The notes below the pieces were generated by a model. It searched no databases and was not told where the DNA came from. It worked only from the letters and a program-made list of their open reading frames with translations. DNA of 64,000 nt from Kitagawia praeruptora (Eukaryota; Streptophyta; Magnoliopsida; Apiales; Apiaceae): positions 96,283,001-96,347,000 of the forward strand of contig CM075354.1 in the NCBI GenBank assembly GCA_037693485.1, given 5' to 3'. Numbering within the stretch: position 1 is the first letter of the stretch; each line of letters starts with the position of its first letter. The translations under genes and the position numbers were made by a program. Positions 12,110 through 25,309 of the stretch are shown here, piece after piece.

Positions 12110-13087
12110 AATATCCAATTTATTGATGCATTTAGAAGTTTAAATGCTACTTTCCACATGATAAATATAAGAAAGCTCATACAATTAACTAAGGTGCATA
12201 GCCATTGCTATTGAACCTTATTTGTATTTTGAGATCATATGAAAAACAACAACAAACTATTGAAAAGTGCATTGTCCTTTATGAGTAACATCCAAGCCAC
12301 ATGTGCTAGTACTACACATATAATTATTGACATTGATAGACATGTTTGGTAATTAGATATAGAGAAGGAGTAATTCCAATGCCTACCGTATAGTTTTTAC
12401 TTACTTCATGAACACTCTAGTGTATAAATAATTTGTTTGATTTTTGCTACCTAATATTTGGCACAATAGTTTACACCATAAAATAGTGTATATATAAGGC
12501 TAGCTCTATTTATTTCATGGACTTTTTAAAGATATTTATGAATTTTTCGGGGCTTTGGTCTTGATATTCAGGTTTTTAGCCCTTTGTGTTTTGTTTTGGT
12601 AAAATAATAATAATCAAATAAGAAATTTTGAAAATAAATTGTTACGGGACATCCTTTTTCTATAGAGGAAACGAAGAACCTAATTTACTTGAGAATGTTG
12701 TACTTGAGGATGGTCGAAGTGTGGGCTTTCAATCCAGTATAGTGGTATGGGTTTCGTGTGATCGAAGATATATATGTTGATAATAACTGTAAAAAATTAT
12801 TATATATAGTATGTCTTGGTCAATTGGTCAATTAGAAAACATGTACAACAAGTATAGTAAGAGTTGTACAACAAGTACGGTTATCTTGGTGGCTAAGTTT
12901 TGAATGAGTCTATAGAGTGGTTAAGATGTACACTTAAGTGTTGCACGACTTAAACAATCATTAATTGTGTATTATTGATAACTAGCCTATGACCGGTGCG
13001 ATGCACAAAATTCATTATTTAGCTTATAAATTATTTTATTAAAATGTTAATATTTTGTAAAATATATTTATTAAATTTGTCCTGTTT
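12110..13087. other. AT-rich intergenic DNA, no gene seen
   Basis: I found no supported exon, RNA gene or repeat boundary here. Confidence 0.55.
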
Positions 13088-13090
13088 TAT

Positions 13091-16000
13091 CACTACTAGA
13101 ATCTCGGCTAAATTCGATTGCCAATTTGCGGTCGAATTTAGCAAAATTCGACTGGATGCTGTAGAATTTAGCTAAATTCGACTGCAAATTGGCAGTCGAT
13201 TCTAGCTTAGTGGAATTTAGCAAAAAGCAGTCGAATTTAATAAATTCGACTGGCTCAATTCGACTGCTCAAATTCGACTGGTCTAAATTCGACCGCAGTT
13301 TTGAAAATTTTGAATTTGGCGCCTAAGGTACCTTCCGGTCGAATTTATAAATTCGACTGGATATGGTCGAATTTCTAAATTTGACTGGATACGGTCGAAT
13401 TTAAATTTGGCCGCAATTTTGAAAAAATTTGAAAATTTAAAAATTTTGAATTTGCCGCCTGAAAAAATTTGAAAATTTAAAAATTTTGAATTTGCCGCCT
13501 AATCACCTTAAATTCGACTGGACCCCGTCAAATTTATAAATTTGACCGAAGGTAGTCGAATTTATAAATTCGACCGAGAACAGTCAATTTTATTGTACCA
13601 TATCTTGAAAATTCAGCAGCTTTCTACTGCTCTCAACTGCATTGTTTTGAATGTTCTGAATATATTTGTTGCCTTTGAAGATAGGTTGCAATAAAGTAAT
13701 CAACACAAATATAACATAATTCATATATAAAACTAATTCAAGAACAACAATAACTTCATATCAAATATTATAATATTTTTAATACAAATTCAACTCAAAC
13801 TCAAGTTTCCTAATCAAATTTAAAAATATACGAATTTGCTCCTAATGTAGTTGCATGGAAACATCCAAAATTATTTTTTTTTGCCGGATTTGCTTCAATT
13901 GCCGGAATTGTTTTGGTTGCCGGAATTTGCATGGTTGCCGGAGTTGTAGGAGTAGTCGGAGTTATTTTTGTCACCGAAATTGAAATTCTACAAGTTGATT
14001 TTCTAGGTGTTAGTATGTATATTTTGAAAGAAATATAGAGATTTGGTATATATAATTATATTTATGTATATGTAGGTATATTTGTGTATATAGATGAGAG
14101 AGAGAAAGGGGAGGAAGATGAGGGAGAGAAAGGGGAGGAAGATGAAGTTTGTGTATATGTAATTATATATAAATGTGTGGGAATTATATATAAATGTGTG
14201 GGATTTGCTGTGACGGATACAGACCGTTGGATTAATATGTTAGTATGTTGAATCTGGATCGTTGGATAAGTTTCACGCGGATTGCTGACCTGGTAGTAAA
14301 TTCGACTGGTTGCAGTCAAATTTATAAATTCGACTAGTTGCAGTCAAATTTATAAATTCGACTGGTGCGGTCAAATTTATAAATTCGACTGGTTGCAGTC
14401 AAATTTATAAATTCAACTGGTGCAGTCAAATTTATAAATTCGACTGGTTGCAGTCAAATTTATAAATTCGACTGTATCCGGTCGAGTTTATAAATTCGAC
14501 TAGCTAGGTTTTGCCCTCGAATTTGTAAAAATGACTGCTTTCGGTCGAAAATTAATCAACATATTTTCTTGACCATTATAATATTCAACATGCGCTATTT
14601 TTTATTTATTGATTTTTTGTAAAAACTTTTAAAATATATTAATCTTAACATCTATATAGCTGGATCGTTCAAATTTTAATTTTAATAAATTTAAATTACT
14701 AACCCTTAAACCCCTAAACATAAACCTTAAATCCTACATTTCAATCATTCAATAACAAAATATCGTATTGGTAAGGTTTTTTTTTAACTCACACTATTAC
14801 GGTCTCTCATCATTTTTATTGAATACGATATGTTATCAAGACGTACTATAAAAAAAATCATAATTTTTTAAAATTGGTAAGTATTTATTAAAAATTTTCA
14901 AACTTCTTAACAAATATAAAATCAACACTTTATTTACATTTTAAAAAAAATTGTCCCAAATAGGTAAAGTAAATTTTAAAATTTGTAGTTCATCTTATAA
15001 GGATATTGTGGTAATTTTTTTATAATTTAAGGATTAATTTTATATTTTTTAAATAATTTTTGAATTTAATTTTTTAATTTGAATGACTGATTGCAGTCGA
15101 ATTTATAAATATGACTGTTTTCGGTCGAATTTAAGTTTAAATATTTTGGCAAAATTTAGTCTGGCAAAATTTAGGCGGGAATTTATTAATTCGACTGATA
15201 AATATTTGTCCCAATCAAATTAATTTTTCATTTTCTGAAACTTTGGGAATATCATTATATTAGATATATATTGACATCCGTACGGTTGGATCGTTCAATT
15301 TTTTTAAAAAAAAATAGAAACAATAATCGGTGACAAAGCACTAGTTACGAGTCATATTGAAAATAGTAGTGATCTACTAAGATTTCCAATCAAATTAATT
15401 TTTTATTTTATGAAACTTGGGGAATATCATTATATTAGATAAATATTGATATCCGTACGGTTGGATCGTTCAATTTTTTTTTTTTAAAAAAAAATAGAAA
15501 CAATAATCGGTGACAAAGCACTAGTTACGAGTCATATTGAAAATAATAGTGATCTACTAAGATTTCCAATCAAATTAATTTTTTATTTTCTGAAACTTTG
15601 GTAATATCATTATATTATATATATATTGACATCCGTACGGTTGGATCGTTCAAATGTTTTTTTTTAAAAAAATAGAAACAATAATCGGTGACAAAGCACT
15701 AGTTACGAGTCATATTGAAAATAGTAGTAATCTACTAAGATTTCCAATCAAATTAATTTTTATATTTTCTGAAACTTTGGGAATATCATTATATTAGATA
15801 TATATTGACATCCGTACGGTTGGATCGTTCAAATTTTTTTTAAAAAAAATAGAAACAATAATCGGTGACAAAGCACTAGTTACGAGTCATATTGAAAATA
15901 GTAGTGATCTACTAAGATTTCCAATCAAATTAATTTTTTATTTTCTGAAACTTTGGGAATATCATTATATTAGATATATATTGACATCCGTACGGTTGGA

Positions 16001-16660
16001 TCGTTCAAAAATATTTAGCTCATACTGTTACAGTCTCTCATCATTTTTATTGAATACGATATGTTTTTTTAACTCACACTGTTACGGTCTCTCATCATTT
16101 TTATTGAATACTATATGCTATCAAAACATACTAGAAAAAAAATCATAATTTTTTAAAATTGGTAAGTATTTATTAAAATTTTCCAAACTTCTTAACAAAT
16201 ATAAAATCAACACTTTATTTACATTTTAAAAAAAAATTGTCCCAAATAGGTAAAGTAAATTATAATTTGTAGTTCATCTTATAAGGATATTGTGGTAATT
16301 TTTTTATAATTTAAGGATTAATTTTAAATTTTTTAAATAAATTTTGAATTTAATTTTCTAATTAGAATGACTGATTGTAGTCGAATTTATAAATATGACT
16401 GCTTTCGGTCGAATTTAAGTTTAAATATTTTGAAAAAAGTTTGGCGGAAATTTTTCTGCTTAAACTTAGTTTCACGCGGATTGCTGACCTGGCACTAAAT
16501 TCGACTGCTTAAATTTGACTGCTTTTAAAATCGACTGGTAGCAATCGAATTTAAGTCTGACCAATAATATATTGGAATTGACCCTAAATTCGACTGGATC
16601 CGGTCGAATATAGACCAGCCGAATTTGTGCAGTCGATTTTAGCCAAGTTTTCTTGTAGTG
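13091..16660. mobile_element. CACTA-A: complete non-autonomous CACTA element, 3570 bp
   Basis: The left end is CACTACTAGAATCTCGGCTA and the right end the complement of CACTACAAGAAAACTTGGCT. TAT flanks both sides (13088-13090 and 16661-16663), the 3-bp duplication of CACTA elements. Both subterminal zones (13100-13590; 14290-14560 and 15080-15200; 16370-16640) are packed with TAAATTCGACTG/GTCGAATTT units, in the position where transposase-binding repeats lie in this superfamily. No transposase or recognisable captured gene was seen. A 370-bp block (14779-15160) is duplicated at 16068-16440 within the element. Confidence 0.93.
15209..16015. repeat. Five-copy tandem array, period about 176-180 bp, inside CACTA-A
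   Basis: CCAATCAAATTAATTTTT and GACATCCGTACGGTTGGATC recur with offsets of 175, 180, 178 and 176 bp. Units contain AATAATCGGTGACAAAGC. The same sequence family in the opposite orientation forms the array near 40560-41400, so it is not private to this element. Confidence 0.9.
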
Positions 16661-16785
16661 TATGATTATCATACTTTTTTTACTAAATAAATCACATTAT
16701 CTTACAATAGAATAGTTTTTCTTTTCCAAAGTGATTACATTTTACATTTAAACATACATAATTATTCATTTTTTTTCTCACGAAC

Positions 16786-17283
16786 TGATATGGGCTAAAA
16801 GTAAGCCCTAAGGACACATTTAATGTGGCATTAATTAGACCTAGAACGGTCCAAATGTAGGGCCCACCAGATGGGCCCGAACCCTAATTATTATATTAAT
16901 TTCGTAATTAATATCAGGGGTAATAAACAGCTCAGCCAACCAGAGTCAAACAAGGATACAACCCTTGCCTGACTTAGCCTCGAAGATACATATCTCAACA
17001 TGGAAACTGATTCTTAAAAGGAATGGATCCGGAACCTTCCTTGAGGCGGTGACTTGCCCACCAAGTCACCTAACCCTAATACAATTCTAGGGCTTCTCAT
17101 TCTATATAAGGACCTGCTCCTTCACACCTAGAACTACGTTTTTTGCTTGATCTTTGATACACATCAAAGTACGTAGGCATCTTTTGAAGGCAGATACAGC
17201 CATAAGCACGAGAGCAGCCATTAAAGCACGAAGCTCCCAAACCCTAGCCGTCATAATCATAACCTAGTTTTTGATCCATAACA
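16786..17283 (+). repeat. 5' LTR of the first Tat element
   Basis: It begins TGATATGGGCTAAAAGTAAG and ends CCATAACA. A TATA box (TCTATATAAGG) lies at about 17101. It aligns with the LTR at 60933-61450. The left flank CTCACGAAC may be a mutated form of CTCACTAAC seen at 23847-23855, the likely original insertion point. Confidence 0.85.
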
Positions 17284-17303
17284 TTTGGCGCCGTCTGTGG
17301 GAA
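17284..17303 (+). other. Primer-binding site of the first Tat element
   Basis: TTTGGCGCCGTCTGTGGG follows the LTR end directly, the usual place of the tRNA primer site in plant Ty3 elements. The second element has TTTGGTGCCGTCTGTGGG at the same place. I do not assign the tRNA. Confidence 0.75.
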
Positions 17304-17316
17304 GAAGACATCAACC

Positions 17317-20300
17317 ATGGTAAATACACGAAGAACAACACCAGTTACTACCGAGTCAATCACTACTGAGGCTCTGCCTCTAAGCTCCGCTCCGCCTGTT
17401 ACTGAGCAGATACCCCCAGTCACAGGGGCGATTACTCAAACTCAGTTTTCTCAACCTCCAGGGACTGATCCCCATGCCGGGGGAACGTTACCTATGGTCA
17501 TCCACCCAGGAACCAGCTCCCTTCAGACGCTGTTTCCTCCTTTAATTGATCCTAGTCGCCCGCCGCCAGGAGTACAGATCCACACTACGGATGTCCCCAG
17601 GAATACCAATCCAATGTATGGTTTACCTAATTACCCTCCTGGACCCAGTGGTCATGCCTTGCAAATCAGAGATCGAGAGCATCTTGACTACTCTGGCCCC
17701 TATACCGATGATTCATCGACTGATGATGATTGTGATGAAGCCCCGAGAAGGCGACGTACTAGCAGAGAATGAAGAAGGAGAACACAAACTATCCATGATG
17801 GACCTCCCTTGACAGCTGCTGAAAGAATCAAGGCTCACGAGGCCGAGATTTTAAGGATAAAGGAAGATATTGCTAGAGAAGAGGCTAGGTTGAATCAAAC
17901 TCAGCTTCCTCCAACATCAGGACCGATTCCCTTTATAGATCTAGAGGGGCCTTCAAGGAGGCAGAGAAGGGCTGACGCCCCAATTGGAAGAACAACAAGG
18001 GTGGAAACCCCCAAGAGCAACCCCAAGGATCTGATGCCACTTGGGGATCCTGATGATCCCACGCCCCCGTTTACTGATGAGGTGATGAATGCTCGTATCT
18101 CAAAGAAGTTTAAGATGCCGACAATTAAAGCTTATGATGGAATGGGTGATCCTGCAAACCACGTTAGAACATTCTCAAACGCTCTGCTGTTGCAGCCTGC
18201 AAATGACGCTTTGAAGTGTAGGGCATTCCCCCACACTCTATCAGGTATGGCTCAAAGATGGTATAGTCGGCTTCCTGCAAACTCGATTGGTTCCTTTAAG
18301 GAGTTGAGTGCTGCTTTCGTTAGTCAGTTTATCAGCGGAAGAGCGCATGAGAAAAGTTCTGCATATCTTATATATGTGGTACAAGGGAAGAACGAAAGTC
18401 TGAGAGACTATCTTAAGAGGTACACCAAGGAGACTTTAAACATCACTGATCTGGACAATAAGGTTGCAATGGTAGCTTTGGAGCACGGTACCACCGACCT
18501 ATACTTTAAGAGATCATTGGCAAAGCATCCCCCTGAGAATATGGCTGAGCTCCAGCGAAGGGCTGATAAGTACATCAAGGCCGAGGATAGCACGAAGAAG
18601 GAAGTCACATTAGGCAATGGTCGGAGTAACATTGATACAAAAAAGCGCAAGCAAGAGCAGGAGTACGATGCTAGGGACAAGTATCCCCGAACTGGCAAAG
18701 ACTCTGATTCGCCGCCAAAAAAGAGCTTCGGACCGAGGTTCTCTGACTATGCAAGGTTAAATGCTCCTAGAAGTCAAATCTTGTTGGAGATCGAGAAGGA
18801 TAAGGACTTCCGATGGCCGAAGCCACTCAAGGGAGACCCCGCAAAGAGAAACAAGGATCAATATTGTCGGTTCCACCGAGATGTGGGGCATGATACAGAT
18901 GATTGTAGGCAGCTAAAGGATGAGATCGAATTCTTGATCCGCAAAGGAAAACTGAGTAACTTCACCAAGGGTGAAGATCGTGGAACCCAAAGAAGGGACT
19001 ACGATCGGAGAAACAATGATAGAAGGGATAATGATCGTGACCATAACACACAGCCCCGAGGGCCAGTTATCAACATGATCTGGGGAGGCCCGACAACGGC
19101 CGGTACAACTCGAAACTCTCGAAAGGCATACGCCAGGGAGGTGATGCACATCGTGGGAGAGGCCCCGAAGCGTGCTAGAACTGAAATCGTAATTGGTTTT
19201 GATGATTCTGATCTTGAAGGGGTGAAATTCCCCCATGATGACCCGTTAGTTATAACCCCTGTGATTGGGAATTCGGAGGTAAAGCGAGTCTTGATAGACA
19301 ATGGAGCTTCTGTTGACATTCTGTTTCATGATGCTTTTGTGAAGATGGGATATACCGATTCTCAGCTGACCCCGACCAACATGCCCATCTACGGATTCAA
19401 TGGAGTTGAGTCCAAGGTGGAGGTACTATCCAGTTACCCGTGACAATCGGGCAGGAACCTAAGGAAGCTACTCAAATGTTGAATTTTCTGGTAATTAAGG
19501 TAGCCTCGACTTATAACGCAATCCTGGGAAGGACTGGACTTCATGCGTTCAAGGCTGTTGCCTCAACATATCACATGAAGATTAAGTTTCCAACCCGAAA
19601 TAGGGTCGGAGAACAAAAAGGTGACCAGAAGATGGCAAGAAGTTGTTATGTATCCACCCTAAGAGCTGATGGAGTCGGGGGGCAGGTACTCCCGATTGAA
19701 GACATGGATGTCCGTAGTGATGATGAACACCGAGGGAAGCCAGCAGAGGATTTAATCCCCGTCCCTCTGGAGCTGGGCGACCCAGAAAAGGTTACATACA
19801 TAGGAGCATCTCTGAAGGAACCCCGGAAGGGTGAATTGACAGTGTTCTTGCAAGAGAACAACGATGTGTTTGCTTGGACAGCACCGGATATGCCAGGAAT
19901 TGACCCCCAACTTATAACTCATAGGTTGAATGTCGATCCTGAACGGAAGAAAATAAAGCAGAAAAAGAGGAATTTTGCTCCTGAAAGGCAAGAGGCCCTT
20001 AAGCAAGAAGTTGACAAACTATTGGAAGCTGGATTTGTTGAAGAAATTCAATTCCCCGAATGGTTAGCTAACCCTGTGATGGTTAAGAAGGCGAATGGAA
20101 AGTGGAAGATGTGTATAGACTTCACTGATTTGAATGATGCATGTCCAAAGGATTGTTTTCCTTTGCCTAGGATTGACATGTTGATAGATGCCACAGCTGG
20201 ACATGAAATGTTGAGCTTCATGGATGGTTTCAGCGGATACAATCAGATTAAGATGCACAAGGAGGACATCCCTAAGGTATCTTTCATAACTGACTTTGGT

Positions 20301-23015
20301 GTTTTCTGCTATCTTGTTATGACTTTTGGTTTAAAGAATGCAGGAGCTACTTACCAACGGCTGGTGAATAAGATATTTGCCCATCTAATTGGAAAAACCA
20401 TGGAGGTCTATGTTGATGACATGTTAGTCAAGAGCCTACTCAAGGCAGATCACATAAGGCACCTCAGAGAGGCATTTGAAGTGCTAAGGGACCATAAGAT
20501 GATGCTGAATCCAGCCAAGTGTGCTTTTGGTGTTGGATCGGGAAAATTTTTGGGGCTGATGGTTTCCAAGAGAGGCATAGAGGCCAACCCGGACAAGATT
20601 AAGGCAATTCTGGATATGGAGCCACCTCGCTCAATACGAGATGTACAGAAATTAACTGGCCGAGTTGCGGCCCTAGGGAGATTCATCTCCAAATCTGGTG
20701 ACAAATGCTTGCCTTTCTTTCAGGCATTAAAGAAGGTGAAAAATTTTGAGTGGACCACAGAGAGCCAAGAGGCCTTTGAGCAGTTGAAGAAATACATGGT
20801 TGAAGCCCCGTTGTTGGCCAAACCTAGTCCTGGGGAGATTCTTTACTTATACCTGGCGGTATCCGAACAGACATTGAGTGCTGTTCTTGTCAAAGAAGAG
20901 AAGAAGGTTCAGAAACCCATCTACTACGTGAGTAAGGTATTGCATGGGGCGGAGTTGAATTACTCTCCCATTGAGAAGTTTGCTTTGGCATTGATTACTG
21001 CCTCAAGGAAATTGCGACCATACTTCCAGGCCCACAAGATCGAAGTCTTGACAGACCAGCAATTGAGAAGCATATTGCACAGCCCGAAAGCAAGTGGAAG
21101 ATTGATCAAATGGGCCATAGAGCTTGAAGAGTTTGATATCAAGTATAAGCCTCGAACGGCCATCAAGGCTCAGGCATTGGCTGACTTCGTGGTTGAATGC
21201 ACCATTGACAACCAAGAAGTCGGGGGGCAGGAGATGATAACCACCCCTGAGAACGAAGATAAAGATGAAGGACTGATAGCTGACCAGAAAGAGTATTTGG
21301 TGCTCTATTTTGATGGGGCATCAAAAACAAAATCTAGTGGTGCAGGTTTGGTTTTGCAAAGCCCCAATGGGTTCACAATTGAATATGCTTTGAAATTGGA
21401 TTTTCCTACTACTAATAATGAAGCTGAGTATGAGGCATTAATAGCCGGATTGGGATTGGCCAGAGTCATGAGGGTCAAGAACCTCAAAGTGTGTGGAGAT
21501 TCAAGATTGGTAGTCTCGGAAGTGAATGGTGAAGTGAATGGTGAATTTGAGGCCAAGGATGAAACTATGGCAAAGTACCTAAGAGTCGTGAAAGCTGTTA
21601 TGACTCAGTTTGATGAATGCTATGTGGAGTATATTCCGAGAGAAGAGAACGTTAAGGCCGATGCCCTGTCCAAGTTCGCTTCTTCCGAGATAGAGAATTA
21701 TGCAGGAAGTGTTTACTTCCAGGTCTTGAAAGCCCCGACCGTCAACTCTAAGTTGGTAGCACCAATCGATGTTGGAAGCTGTTGGATAGATCCTATTAAA
21801 GCTCATCTGGAAACTGGATGGCTCCCTGACAATGCCTTGGAGGCACGAAAACTGTCGGTGAGAGCATTTATGTATGGATTGATCGAAGGCATCCTTTATA
21901 AGAGATCATTTGTCATCCCGTACTTGAAATGTTTAAGGCCCCAAGAGGCAAGAGAGGCCTTGGAGGAAGTTCATGAAGGGATATGTGGGCAACACTTGGG
22001 GGGCAGAGCCCTAGCTCACAAGATCACTCGACTAGGATTCTATTGGCCGGAGATGTTGGCCGATGCACAGAATTACGTCAAGAAATGTGACAGATGTCAG
22101 AAGCACGCTCCAATAGTAAGGCAGCCGCCTGAGAGGTTAACGTCAGTCAGCTCTCCCATTCCGTTTGCAATGTGGGGGATGGACATTCTTGGTCCTTTTC
22201 CTATGGCTTCAGCACAAAGGAAGTTTCTGATTGTCTCCATTGACTACTTCACTAAGTGGATTGAGGCTAAGCCTTTAGCCAAGATAACCACCAAGCAAGT
22301 TTCCCAGTTCTTTTGGGAGAACATAATTTGTAGGTATGGAATCCCGCGAATCCTTGTGACGGATAATGGGACACAGTTTAACAATGAGGAATTCAAGAAG
22401 TATTGTGAGGAAAACGCTATTGAGCTTCATTTTACCTCCGTAGCACACCCGTAGGCAAATGGACAGGCCGAGGTGGCCAATCGGATCATCCTAGACGGAC
22501 TAAAGAAAAGGGTCGAATACTCAAGGAACACTTGGGTAGATGAGTTGCTGCCTATACTCTGGGCTTACCGCACTACGTGTAAGGTGACCACCGGAGCGAC
22601 CCCGTTTTTGCTAGCTTATGGAGCTGAGGCAGTTGTACCACTAGAGATCATGCATGCATCACCTCGAGTTGAGACGTACGAACCAGAGACTAATGAAGAG
22701 GGCATGAGGCTTGCCCTTGACTTGATTGATGAGGTCAGGGATGAAGCAAATGCCAGGAACGCTGAACATCAAAAGAAGGCATCTTTCCACTACAACCAAA
22801 GGGTTAAAGAAAGGTTCTTTCGACAAAGTGATTTGGTTCTAAGGAAGATAGAAGCCTCAGGAGTTGGTCAAAAAGGCAAGCTAGCCCCAAATTGGGAAGG
22901 ACCGTATCGAGTCAAGAAGGTGCTGGGACGAGGATCATACAAGTTGGAAACGTTAGATGGGGCTGAGGTACCCCGAACTTGGCATGCAACCAATCTCAAG
23001 ATTTATTATGTATAA
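17317..23015 (+). pseudogene. gag-pol polyprotein of the Tat element, three lesions
   Basis: Order of domains: gag (from 17317, capsid-like part about 18110-18600, knuckle-like C/H cluster CRFHRDVGHDTDDC near 18866), aspartic protease (LIDNGAS near 19290), reverse transcriptase (FMDGFSGYNQI; YVDD at 20409-20420), RNase H (about 20770-21200), a second archaeal-type RNase H (YFDGAS near 21306, NNEAEYEAL near 21415), and integrase with an HHCC finger (21965-22110) and DDE core (MDILGPF, TDNGTQF, then E after GQA). Breaks: an in-frame TGA at 17770-17772, a one-base deletion near 19424 between protease and RT, and a TAG at 22452-22454 in the integrase core. The element could not make its own full polyprotein. 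Confidence 0.92.
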
Positions 23016-23412
23016 GCCTTCCTAGTAAGGGCTTGGCTTTTATCTGTGTCTGTTAGGAGAAGTAGAAATAAGGTTCCAGGAAACCATTACAGAGCATGTT
23101 GCTCCCAGTAGGAGATAGAGTATTTATGTAAGGGTTGAACCCGTTTCAATTTATTAATGCAAGTTTGTTTTCTATTTGTGATTGTGTGATTTTATTTACC
23201 AAGCACCTGATGAGTGCAAGTCAAAGATGACCAAGTAACGAAAATAAAGAATACACAAGTGAAAATAAAACAAGTGCATAAATAAAGTACCCCCGAGGGG
23301 CCAAAGTTTGATTTAGGTTACATCACCAAATAAAAGTTAAGTCCCTAAGGACCTTGATTGAAAAGCAGAAAAGATAAAGCCACATGTGGCTAACAAGGCC
23401 ATGCAAGACCAC

Positions 23413-23736
23413 TTACTCCTCGGAGGATTCTCCTATCACTTCATCGTCTTCCTCCTCGTTTCCCTCCTCCTCGTCTCCATCTTCATCGTCATTTTCTTCC
23501 TCCTCTCCGGAGCCTTCTTCTTCTTCTTCTTCAACTACCATCGGCTGAGTCTCTCCTTTCTTTGCCACCACTCCTTCATCGTCGAAGGTCTCTGTTGAAG
23601 AGCTAGGTCTTGTTCGAAGAGCTTTCCCAGGGAAAGATTGCCTGACCCTAAATTCGACTGGATCCGGTCGAATATAGACCAGTCGAATTTGTGCAGTCGA
23701 TTTTAGCCGAGTTTTCTTGTAGTGTATGATTATCAT
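23413..23736 (-). pseudogene. Chimeric antisense frame: CACTA end fused to an acidic Tat antisense ORF
   Basis: An open frame of 107 codons runs on the minus strand. Its first ~33 codons come from CACTA-A terminal sequence (23640-23736); the rest is a Glu/Asp-rich tail ending GESSEE. Some Tat-group elements such as maize Grande carry an antisense gene between pol and the 3' LTR, so the acidic part may be the remnant of that gene. The fusion is a by-product of the element junction; I do not expect a functional protein. Confidence 0.5.
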
Positions 23737-23850
23737 ACTTTTTTTACTAAATAAATCACATTATCTTACAATAGAATAGTTTTTCTTTTCCAAAGTGATT
23801 ACATTTTACATTTAAACATACATAATTATTCATTTTTTTTCTCACTAACA
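23641..23850. repeat. Second copy of the CACTA-A right end and its flank
   Basis: 23642-23850 repeats 16580-16785 nearly perfectly: about 80 bp of the CACTA-A terminus ending TTCTTGTAGTG, then about 120 bp of host flank ending CATTTTTTTTCTCAC. So the Tat element lies between two direct copies of a sequence of about 205 bp, far longer than an LTR-element target duplication. Confidence 0.9.
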
Positions 23851-23855
23851 ATTCT

Positions 23856-25060
23856 TTTTTTTTTAAATTAACTATCCTTGCATCTAAGGGTTCATTATGT
23901 GGAAATCTGAGTCGACTTTCTAATTTTAGTTGTTTATCAAACATGTAGATCTGGGAATAAACAGATTTTGAACCATCATCCGGAACAAAGACCCCATTTG
24001 ATGGAAAGTCTCCCCAAATACACTAAATACGTAAAGGCCACCTCGTTGATTATATCTGCTATCAATCTTCCCACCTAGAGATGCAATTGCAAATGCATGG
24101 TTGTAGATTCTATTATTCTTCTCATAAAGTTTATAACCGCATTTGTTCCATCTAATATATTTTTCAACACAAGGGGTGTCTCTTGTAATTTGGGTAATTT
24201 GACTTTGCCTTGGCTACAACACAGTGAGAATGTAGATGAATTTGAATTTTCTTGTTGCTTTGTTCTTTCATATTTCCACATTATTGCTCCACAATACATG
24301 CACTCTTTGTCAGCACTTCCTATGTCAAGGATAGAATTAGTTTTTGCTGCCACAAAGTAAGAACAAATATTTAAGTTGTTAAAGTATTTTTAAGGCAACT
24401 ATATTTTGAAAAATATTTTAATACTTACTGAATGCTATATTGCTTACATTAACTTTGTTTCTCTTACGTGTACTCAAACCTGCAAAAGCTGTAAGATGTG
24501 GACATTCTTCATAAAAGTCTTTATTAAATGTACATATGGTTTGCATAATGTGTAGTTACATATATTGTACATAATTCAAATTTAACATGTTTTAATGTAA
24601 ACAAATATACACCGTTGGTCGAAAAAGTCTGTCTTTTAATCATTTGAATTGTATCGAGAGCACAGTAGCATCTGTAAGTATAGTTGATGATCAAATTATG
24701 ATATATTCAAGATGTATATATCTAACTATAAGACATCACATATAAGAAATCAATTGAACTATTGATTTGTTAATTTTTTTATTACCATTTATTTGGTGGC
24801 TTCTCCGTGCACGATGTTGTTTGTTGCGTTCAGTTATCTGCTCATCTGTTTCTCCGTGCACGTCTGTTTCTCTCACTTCTTTGTTCATCTGTCACTATGT
24901 TGTATTGTATGCGACGTTGTTTGTTGGTTCATTCCTTTGTTCATTAGATAATGCGTTGTATTTTTCTCGTCGACACTTGTTATGCTTGTTTCTTACACCC
25001 TCTTCTTTATTTTCTACTCTTTTTTCCTCTGGTAGGTTCATAATGCGTACCTCGTACAAT
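23856..25060 (-). pseudogene. Helitron replicase/helicase N-terminal relic
   Basis: The minus strand reads, from about 25060 down, a basic region, then (24353-24075) LDIGSADKECMYCGAIMWKYER and FSLCCSQGKVKLP, then in a shifted frame HAFAIASLGGKIDSRYNQ and YVFSVFGETFH, then SQIYMFDKQLK. This order matches the Helitron-like N-terminal domain of plant Helitron RepHel proteins. Stops and frame changes are frequent, and neither the Rep nor the helicase motifs are seen. The CACTA-A and Tat insertions lie just beyond its 3' side. Confidence 0.78.
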
Positions 25061-25309
25061 ACCTGTATTTGCAAAATAGGTTAAAAAATTTATGTCTGAC
25101 CATGAAAGGTGTAGTTTTAAACTAATTTATATTTTCATTTGCAGCAATCAGAATGAAAAGAGATGCACATTTTAATGATGCTGTTAAGGATTAAAATATC
25201 AGGTAACCAAAAATAAACTTGTATTAAGTTTAAGGAACATATGAGTAAGTGATGGAAAATCCTTATATTGAAGCATTTTAATATTCTCTCCCTTAATTCA
25301 AACATGTAT

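Larger units (their letters stand above)
16786..23640 (+). mobile_element. Ty3/gypsy (Tat lineage) retrotransposon, 3' LTR missing
   Basis: The element starts with a 5' LTR, primer site and gag-pol and continues past pol into an antisense acidic frame. It stops abruptly at about 23640, where CACTA-A end sequence follows. No 3' LTR or polypurine tract is present. Two RNase H domains in a row place it in the Tat group. A related, better preserved element begins at 60933. Confidence 0.92.

Noticed and set aside
18408..19319. Minus-strand frames of about 100 codons over the Tat gag
   Set aside because: Similar shadows appear at 62602-63495 over the second element; they follow from codon use in gag.
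24767..25084. Plus-strand 105-codon frame rich in Leu/Cys/Ser
   Set aside because: The minus strand reads as the basic N-terminal region of a Helitron protein, so this is its shadow.
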